Shown one piece after another: positions 56,930-64,000 of a stretch of 64,000 bases of DNA (the stretch's first letter is position 1; each line of letters opens with the position of its first letter). The position numbers and the translations under genes were made by a program. The notes under the pieces are model-generated. The model worked only from the letters and a program-made list of their open reading frames with translations. It did not search any database and was not told the origin of the DNA. Origin of the DNA: Tenrec ecaudatus (Eukaryota; Chordata; Mammalia; Afrosoricida; Tenrecidae); contig NC_134546.1 in the NCBI RefSeq assembly GCF_050624435.1, forward strand, positions 43,727,501-43,791,500, given 5' to 3'.

Positions 56930-59575
56930 TCCAGAGGCGAAAACAACAGAACCGATGGTTCAAGGGGGACATGGGAGGGGGAAGGCGGGAAAAGGAAGTG
57001 TGTGTTAACAATCCCAGAGACAAGGAAACAACAAGTGCTCTAAAATCAATGGCAAGGAGGGAATAGGATGCCTGGTAGGGTTTGACAAAAATGATGATCA
57101 AAACCAGGGATGCGCATGGTAGACAACGGTGGAGGAGGGGGGGAAAGGAAAATAAAAGGATGAATATAAGGAAGAAAAGGGGAGTGGGGGCATGGGGCAC
57201 TAACCCACCCAAGGGGAGGGTATTGTTTATATCTCCACAGGGAAAGTGGGGCCAGACTTCAACCCAGTGCCGTAAGGTGTGAATGCAATATCCCGGTGTG
57301 GAGTAGGGAACCAGTGGAGAGGTCTGGGAGGCTGGCCCCAGCACCAAAAATTAAGTAGATTCCTACCCCTCCTCTGAGAAGAATTTGTTTCAAAGGACGA
57401 CATTGGTTCTGCAGCTCCGGGAGATGGACATATCTGATCAGAGCACATGGGAGCAGATGTAGGGGGAGGAGGAGAGAGTGGAGCACAGCCTGCCCCACCA
57501 GGTTGTGAGGATGATGTTCCTGAATAGAGCAGCCAGTCCACAGAGAGAACAACATGACTGGCCCCACTATGAGACATGATGCCCCTCAGTGACCAAGGGC
57601 GATACAGGGGACAGCACCAGAGACACAGTGTGGGAATTGCACCTGACCTGATCCCACCACACTGAGGCAAAGCACTGGGGGAGTGCAGTGGAACAGCAAG
57701 GGAATGGAGTGGCAAGGTCCCCAGGGAATGCTGAAAGTGGACTTTGGGGCCCAGGCGTGGCGCCCCAACAGACTGGACTGGAAAACACTCCTAAGGGCCA
57801 ACAAACGATACTTGAACTAATACAAGCTTGTCTTCCGTGATGTGTTTTGTTTTGTTCTTTGTCAGTGGTTTGTTTTTGTAATTTTGTTGTCTGGTTGTAT
57901 ACTGTTGCTTTGTTTTCCTCTGTCTTGTTTTCGTGCATGTTATTGTCTCCACAGGTCTGTCTGAATAGGACAGGCTGGATGAACTATCTGGAGGAAAAAC
58001 AATGGGACCGACAGTTCCGGGGGGACTTGGGTTGGGGGGAGGGGGTGGTGGTAAGGAAGTGGTGTTAACAAACACAGGGACAAGGGAACAACATGGGACC
58101 CAAAATGGTAGTGAGGGTGGAGTGGCAGGCCGGGTGGGGAACAATCAAGGGTAAGGTTGCGTAGAGAAGAGGTATAGCTGTAGTCCAGGTGGGACGGAGC
58201 ATGGTTGTAGGGCAGGAGGAAAGTCAAGGGAGATGGAGGAAAGAGCTAGGAGTCAAGGGGAATTTATGGAGGTCTGGATAAAGACATGTATATGCAAATA
58301 TATATATGAGGATGGGGAAATAGATCTATGTGTCTATATTTATAGGTTTAGTGTTAAGGTGGCAGAAGGACCTTGGCCCTCTACTCAAACACTCCCTCAA
58401 TGCATGAATACTTTCGTTTATTAAATTGGCACTCTACGATGCTCACCCTCCCAACACAACTGCTGAAGCCAAAGTGGGTGAACAAATACATGTGGTGAAA
58501 AAAACTGATGGTGCCCGGCTATCAAAAGAGATAGTGTCTGGGGTCTTAAAGGCTTAAAGATAAACAAGCAGCCTTCTAGCTCAGAAGCAACAAAGTCCAA
58601 ATGGAGAACACACCAGCCTGTGTGCTCGCATGGTCCTGAAGGGATCAGTTATCAGGCATCAAAGAACAAAAAATCATATCATTGACTGCACACCTCCATG
58701 ATATGATCGCCGAAGACAAACAGGTGCATAAGCAAATGTGGTGAAGAAAGCTGATGGTGCCTGGCTATCGAAAGAGATAGTATCTGGGGTCTTAAAGGCT
58801 TGAAGGTAAACAAGCGGCCATCTAGCTCAGAAGCAATAAAGCCCACATGGAAGAAGCACACTAGCCTGTGCGATCATGAGGTACCAAAGGGACCAGGTAT
58901 AAGGCATAATGCAATATATATATATATATATATATATACCATAGTAAATGAAGGGGGAAGTGCAGAGTGGAGACCCAGGGCCCAAGTGTCAGCCACTAGA
59001 GATCCCCTCATAAAGGGGCTTAGGAGAGGGGATGGGTCAGTCAGGGTGTGATGTAGTACCGATGAAGAACACAGCTTTCCCCCAGATCCTGGATGCTTCC
59101 TCCCCCCAACTACCATGATCCGAATTCTACCTTGCAGAACTGGATAGGGCAGAGGTTGTACACTGGTGCATATGGGAGCTGGAATCCAGGGTAGATGATA
59201 CCTTCAGGACCAGGAGTGTGAGGGGCGATGCTGGGAGAGTAGAGGGTAAGTAGGTTGGAAAGGGGGAACTGATTACAAGGATCCACATGGGCTCCATCCA
59301 TGGAAGATGGACGGCAGAGAAGCGGGGGAAGGGAGACTCTGAATAGGGAAAGATAGGACAAAGTAACAATCTATAAATTATCAAGGGCTTGTGAGGGAGG
59401 GGGGAGCGGGGAGGGAGGGGAAAAAAAAGAGGACCTGATGCAAAGGGCTTAAGTGGAGAACAAATGCTTTGAAAATGATTAGGGCAAAGAATGTACAGGT
59501 GTGCTTTATACAATTGATGTATGTATTTGTGTGGTTGTGATAAGAGCTGTATGAGCCCCTAATAAAATGCTTTTT
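56930..59575 (+). mobile_element. LINE-type element, longest copy (copy C)
   Basis: 58100-59575 matches copy A throughout: the doubled unit (starts at 58492 and 58738), the purine tract at 59395-59425 and the 3' end 'gtatgagcccctaataaaat'. The copy extends about 1.1 kb further 5' than A and B. In that extension, 56918-57090 resembles 57950-58130 ('gacaggcaggtt...ggaaacaacaagtgctctaa' versus 'gacaggctggat...gggaacaacatgggaccca'). Long open frames on the minus strand (56859-57938) are probably chance frames in GC-rich repeat, since they encode no recognised domain. Confidence 0.65.
58914..58938 (+). repeat. (TA)n microsatellite inside the LINE copy
   Basis: It lies where copy A has 'catcagaacaaaaaaatctt', so it arose after insertion. 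Confidence 0.95.
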
Positions 59576-61949
59576 AAAAAAATGCTGACACCTAAGGCCC
59601 AGCCAACCCCCAAAGTGTCCTGTAATTAATCCAATCCAGAATCTGGACACTGAGATTTCTCAAGGTTTCCCAGATGTTTTTAATACTCAGTCATATTGGA
59701 GAAATTCAGACTTAACGAAATGTGATTTGGGCATGGAATGTGTAATAAATGATGGTTCTGTAAGAGTACTACCTTAAAAATAATAATGCTATCAATATTT
59801 GTGGTTCATTAAAGCTATGGTTTACACTAAGCCGTGACTTACTTGTGCATATTATTGTCTTACAATCGCATATTAATTAAGGAATCACTATGCAGTCTGG
59901 TGTATTTCACCTTAGAAAATGGGACCATGCAAGAATATTTCTCCCTCTTTCCCGCACATTAGTATTCAGATTGACCTTTGAAAAAGCCTTATTTTAGGCC
60001 ATAGTTTTCTTTTTAATGACCAATCTTTTTGTGAAATAATATCAACAACTACTCATCCCTTATAGATAGGTTAAAAACCTGAAACCTATGCTGAATTTAT
60101 ATGAGCGGCATTAAAAGGTATCTGGAAAAACTCCGTTTTCTTTTAAACACACATTTCCATGAACTTTTTTAAACCATCCGTGCTTCTTCCTGAAGGAAAT
60201 AGCATCTAAGAAACAATCTCACTACTAACTTTGAGAACTACATTTATTTAATTCCACAGAAATCCTCAAATAGCTGAATTCAATTATTTTAGTTTTATCT
60301 GCTAACTTAAGGAAAGGCAAATATTTTTGAGCCATTAAGAGAAATGAAATCATCATGCATGAATCAATATGGAAAATATTATGCTGACTAAAATTAGCCA
60401 GAAACAAAGAACAAACAGTGTAAAATTTCATTTACCTACATGTCTAGAATAGAGGCAAAGTTCATAGGGGGAAAAGAAAGTTTGCTAAAGGTTACCAGGG
60501 AGGTTACCAGAGAGGAAGGGGAGAGAACGTGGAATTATTACTTTAAAAATACTGAGATGCTATTTGGAAAACTTTTGGAAATAATTAGTGGTGAAGGTCA
60601 AACAACATCATAAGCATAATCAGTGTCACTGAGCTAGCTACCCTTAAAAAACAGTTAAAATGGAAAATTTCTAGTTACATAAATTTTGCCACAATAAAAA
60701 ATAGAACCAACCTTTAAAACTTTCATCACACAAATATATAAAGTTTACATATTCCTAGCAAAACCTAACGGAAGTATTGAAAGAACGAAAATACTGCAAA
60801 ATCCTTAAAAAATCTGTCTTTAAGTGTGCTTTGTATTTACTGCTGAGATTAATCTTAAGGGTTGTTAAGAAGAATATGGAAGATAAATATTTGATTATCA
60901 GCATTAAGGATAAGATTCCTATATTCCAAGACGAAGACTATGGAAGGAATGTAATAAATTATAATGTCAAGTTGGCTCCGGTCCTGAAAGAGTTCTGAGA
61001 ACAGCCAAACACCTGTCCTTTGGTGACCCCCCGACAGGCCCTTCTTTCACCAACTTGACATCACGTGGCCCACATTTTAAGTATGTAAGCTCCTCTTCTT
61101 TCTGCTAACAGACAAACGCATCGAGGGCTGATTTTTTCTTTTATTGTTGCTGTGCCTTCATGAACAACTCAGCCCAGGATGTAACCCAGCCAAATGCTGA
61201 CTAAACGCTGCCCCCCAGAAGCTTTAATAAATGTCTGCTTCTGCTCTCTTCCTACGTGCATATTTCATTCGAAGACAAAGAGTGCCTTCCCCAGTGCCCT
61301 CATCTGCTACTGCTTGCTTGACTTTTAGAACAGTAGGCTGTGAGAATGCTGGGAGGAGAGAAAATACAGTCGGTACCTAGGTCAAGATGAAAAGTGCTTG
61401 ATTCAGGCCAGCCTCAGGATTTCCTTCACGATCTTTTCTTTTTCTTCTGGTTCAGGTCCAAGGCAGGCACCAGAGCAGTCCTTCTTTCCCACCTCAAGGC
61501 ATAGTCCCAATGGCACTCGCTGTACCAACGAGACGCACGCAAACTCTTCCCTCAAGGCAGTTTAGTGTTTCCAAGCATCCCAACTCCGTTCTGTGTTCTC
61601 TGCACCCTGTGGGCTGCTTTCGTCGATTCAAGGCCGCTCTTAGGACAAAGGGGTATGAAAACTGAGATTTTCTTGGAAAATGGGAAGAAAATTTTGATTT
61701 CTCTTGGAATGAGATAGATCTTGGCTATGTGTATATTCAGTTATTCAGCAGAATAGTCACTCCGAACTTTGAAAGCCTCTTGGAATTCTGTTGCGGGTGT
61801 TAGAGATGTCCCTGACAACCACTCAGTTCTTGCACCCACATTTCCCTGTCTTGATGCCCTCACTTCTGCTCTCTGAAAATCACGTTCCAAGGGGGTTTTT
61901 TTCCCCCAAAACTGCTTCCACAATTCAATATCTGTTTGTGCATATATAA
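59576..61949. other. Intron with no recognised gene or element
   Basis: AT-rich. The 73-codon frame at 60777-60998 has no recognisable domain. Confidence 0.5.
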
Positions 61950-62140
61950 GGAGCCCTGGGGTGCAATGGTTAAGTGCTTGCTACAACCGAAAGGTTGACA
62001 GTTCATACCCACCCTGAGGATCCTCGTAAGAAAATCCAGGCCATCTCCTCCCAGAAAGATTAAAGCCTAGGAAAATCTATGAGACAATTCTACTGTCATA
62101 TAGGAATGCTGTGAGTGGTAGCCAACTCCCCTACGCATGT
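61950..62140 (+). mobile_element. Afrotherian-type SINE
   Basis: 'aaggagccctggggtgcaat' head, 'caaccgaaaggttgacagtt', then 'ctactgtcatataggaatgc'. The tail is diverged. Confidence 0.85.
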
Positions 62141-62184
62141 CAACAATGTGTGCAAGCACAAAAAATAAAAGAAAATCTCGAGGT

Positions 62185-62240
62185 GGCACATTGGGTGCGT
62201 TACAAACCCTTAAGCCCCAGACAAAAGGGGATTCAATTAA
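62185..62240 (+). mobile_element. SINE head fragment
   Basis: 'gaggtggcacattgggtgcg' then 'ttacaaacccttaagcccca' resembles a truncated SINE head. Confidence 0.45.
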
Positions 62241-62664
62241 ATATTATTTTATAGGGTGTTGATTGCAAGAGAATTCATTGGGAATGTTGGGGATTGATTA
62301 GTTAATTAAAGAAACACATGAAGGACCTACTGTGAGGGATGTTTGATACTAATTGCTTTGGACAAAACAAAGAGGAATTCATGTTCTAGTTTTTAAAATA
62401 TTCACGATGGGGAAGGACACAAGACATAGAATGGAATTTTACAAGAAAAAGAGATGATTTCCAGTTAACGTATTGAGAGATGGTTCATAATGGAGGCAGT
62501 ATTTGGTTATCATCTTTAAGACTATAAGGAAGAAAACACACAAGATGGAAAAAGCACACAAGGAAGATGAGCAAAGGCTCTGAAGTGGAAGAATTATTAT
62601 TGACATGAATTTAGCTACAATAGGTGCACCTAATTTTTTAATGAGCCCTATTGGTTTGAACAAT

Positions 62665-62765
62665 GCCCACCCAAAACCAAGCCCACTAACATTGAGTTGG
62701 ATCCAACTCAAAGTGCCCCGAGATGGCGTTTTCCAGGCTTTGTAATGGTTTAGGTGAGCACCTGT
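62665..62765 (-). mobile_element. SINE 3' fragment
   Basis: 'cattgagttggatccaactc' and 'agatggcgttttccaggctt' resemble the reversed RTE-tailed SINE body. Confidence 0.5.
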
Positions 62766-64000
62766 GCTCACCTTGGAAGTCTACCTGAAATGAAGGAAAT
62801 GATGGCAATCTACAGAGAATTAAAATTTAGAAAGCATGGGTTAAATTCAGTTAAGCATGGAAGGGAACTGTTGGAATTATCTATGATGGACTTTTTAGTT
62901 AATATTCCCTACCCGAGAGACAAACATTTATGAGGAAAAGTGTTTATGTGAATAGGATTCTCTTTGCAATACCTGTCAGGGAAGCTACTAGCCCAACAAT
63001 TTTAAGAAATACAGAAAAATATATATACTCCATTGCATTCTGAGTGCTATTCCAGTACGTTGCTTTAAACATCATTGAAGACTATAAAGAGAGCTTTAAA
63101 ATTGCCATATTGAATGTATATAAAATAATAAGGTACTCCTATTGTGCCGTACAAAGCATGCAAGTTTCTCTTTAAGGAAACACCTATGTAAAGGCCAACT
63201 TTTAAATAATAGAATTAATTTAATTGCAAATGAACACAGCGCCTAAGTACATTTTTTATCCTTTTGACTTTGTCTTATCATGTATTATCTCCCTGTTTGG
63301 GACAATGGCTTAAATATTTTAATCTTCCACTTCTCCTATATAAAATATATGTGTTGTGTTTGGGGTTGGGGAAGGGGAGCTAGTGCAGCGTTTATCCAGA
63401 GGTTAATGAGTTGGTACTGCTAAAAAGATTAGCATAATGAGTACTTGGCCACAAAATATTTGATCTTCCTGTGCACAATTTTTGTTTGTTTTGGTTTTAA
63501 TCTCATTAAAAACACATTATTATTTTACTTTTTGGCTAACTGCTTTAATTTCTTAATTAAGAAAACAAAATAAAACCTTACCCTGAAATACATATATTTT
63601 CCTCTAGCTTTTCTGTGATGTTCCAATTACTTCTACATTTCTTTATTTGGATGATGATAGTGACCAAAATTTATTTTTTTCCCAAGAGTATAATCAATTC
63701 TTCCAACACTGTGTATTAAATACTGTTTTCCCCCTCACAGCTCTCAAACACATCGTTTATTATCACACATTAACTCCATATGGACTTACATCCATTTCTA
63801 GATGATTCTTCTTTACACTGTGTGTTTTCCATGCCCGAATAAGACTACTTTAATTATAGTATTTTTGTAGCACCTTTAAATATCAAGTTGATAATTAACC
63901 CAAATAATCTTGCTAAAATGTTAGCCTTTTATGCAAGTTTATGTTTTCACAGAACTTTTGAAATCAAATTGTTTTTCAGGTCCCCTGCCCTTCGCTCAAA
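62766..64000. other. Intron with no recognised gene or element
   Basis: AT-rich to the window edge; nothing recognised. Confidence 0.5.

Larger units (their letters stand above)
1..64000 (-). other. NRXN1: NRXN1 gene, internal portion (window lies wholly inside the gene)
   Basis: Three exons at 40536-40837, 38432-38476 and 37246-37407 encode consecutive LNS2 segments of alpha-neurexin-1, a presynaptic single-pass adhesion receptor. Their order shows the gene is read on the minus strand. The peptides match what I recall of mammalian neurexin-1 essentially exactly, which favours NRXN1 over NRXN2 and NRXN3. No first exon, terminal exon, promoter or poly(A) site is visible, so both ends of the gene lie outside. 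Known NRXN1 genes exceed 1 Mb with introns of tens to hundreds of kilobases, which fits about 0.5 kb of coding sequence in 64 kb. Confidence 0.93.

Noticed and set aside
56859..57938. Overlapping open frames of 102-162 codons on the minus strand
   Set aside because: They fall in the GC-rich, purine-biased part of a LINE copy. Several frames are open at once, as expected from composition, and none shows a domain.
40838..64000. Upstream SS1 microexons of NRXN1
   Set aside because: I looked by eye for sequences encoding the known SS1 peptides, including a very short GKSK-type exon, and found no match with splice sites. Exons of about 12 nt could still be missed.

Overview
This window is mammalian nuclear DNA from inside one very large gene, NRXN1 (neurexin-1), which is read on the minus strand. 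Only three short stretches are coding. They are the first LNS2 exon (40536-40837), the tiny alternatively spliced SS2 exon (38432-38476) and the next LNS2 exon (37246-37407). All are intact, in frame, and flanked by consensus AG and GT splice sites. Everything else is intron. Positions 40838-64000 lie upstream in the transcript, and 1-37245 lie downstream. No promoter, terminator, rRNA, tRNA gene, CRISPR array or bacterial-type gene is supported.

The introns are full of retroelements that point to an afrotherian, most likely a tenrec. (i) There are about 28 copies of a tRNA-headed SINE whose body reads like the afrotherian SINE (tail phrases of the type 'gggtcactatgagttgga...gatggcagtgagtt'). 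(ii) There are five fragments of an RTE/BovB-like LINE ending in 'cacctaacaacaaca'. (iii) Many 5'-truncated copies of another LINE-type family share one 3' end ('gtatgagcccctaataaaatgatt'). (iv) A non-autonomous SPIN-type hAT transposon sits at 16691-16867; SPIN elements are known from only a few mammals, tenrec among them. The species call is inference from recalled repeat sequences, because no database search could be run.

Layout: 1-1526, a LINE copy cut by the window edge; 2773-3222, a mariner-like MITE, followed by a strong fold-back at 3392-3535; 3690-5315, an internally deleted RTE element; 5390-30000, scattered SINEs, MIR fragments and microsatellites, including the SPIN insertion (16.7 kb), a multimeric SINE (26.0 kb) and an 11-bp minisatellite (26.4 kb); 30.9-31.5 kb, a possible retrocopy of an unrecognised mRNA; 32.1-33.5 kb, a second long LINE copy; 34.8-35.7 kb, an LTR-like block; 36.5-41 kb, the repeat-poor coding core; 43.7-56.4 kb, SINEs and LINE tails, including a LINE nested in a SINE at 47 kb; 56.9-59.6 kb, the longest LINE copy; 59.6-64 kb, mostly unremarkable intron.

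The coding core works as one unit. The two constitutive exons encode the LNS2 (laminin/neurexin/sex-hormone-globulin) domain of alpha-neurexin. Between them the SS2 exon adds 0, 8 or 15 residues, depending on whether it is skipped and which of two donors is used. A cluster of five GCATG motifs on the transcribed strand lies 313-549 nt downstream of the longer donor and is a plausible RBFOX-type control element. I found no new biological system. The items most worth checking are the SS2 donor pair with its motif cluster, the SPIN insertion, the fold-back and the possible retrocopy.
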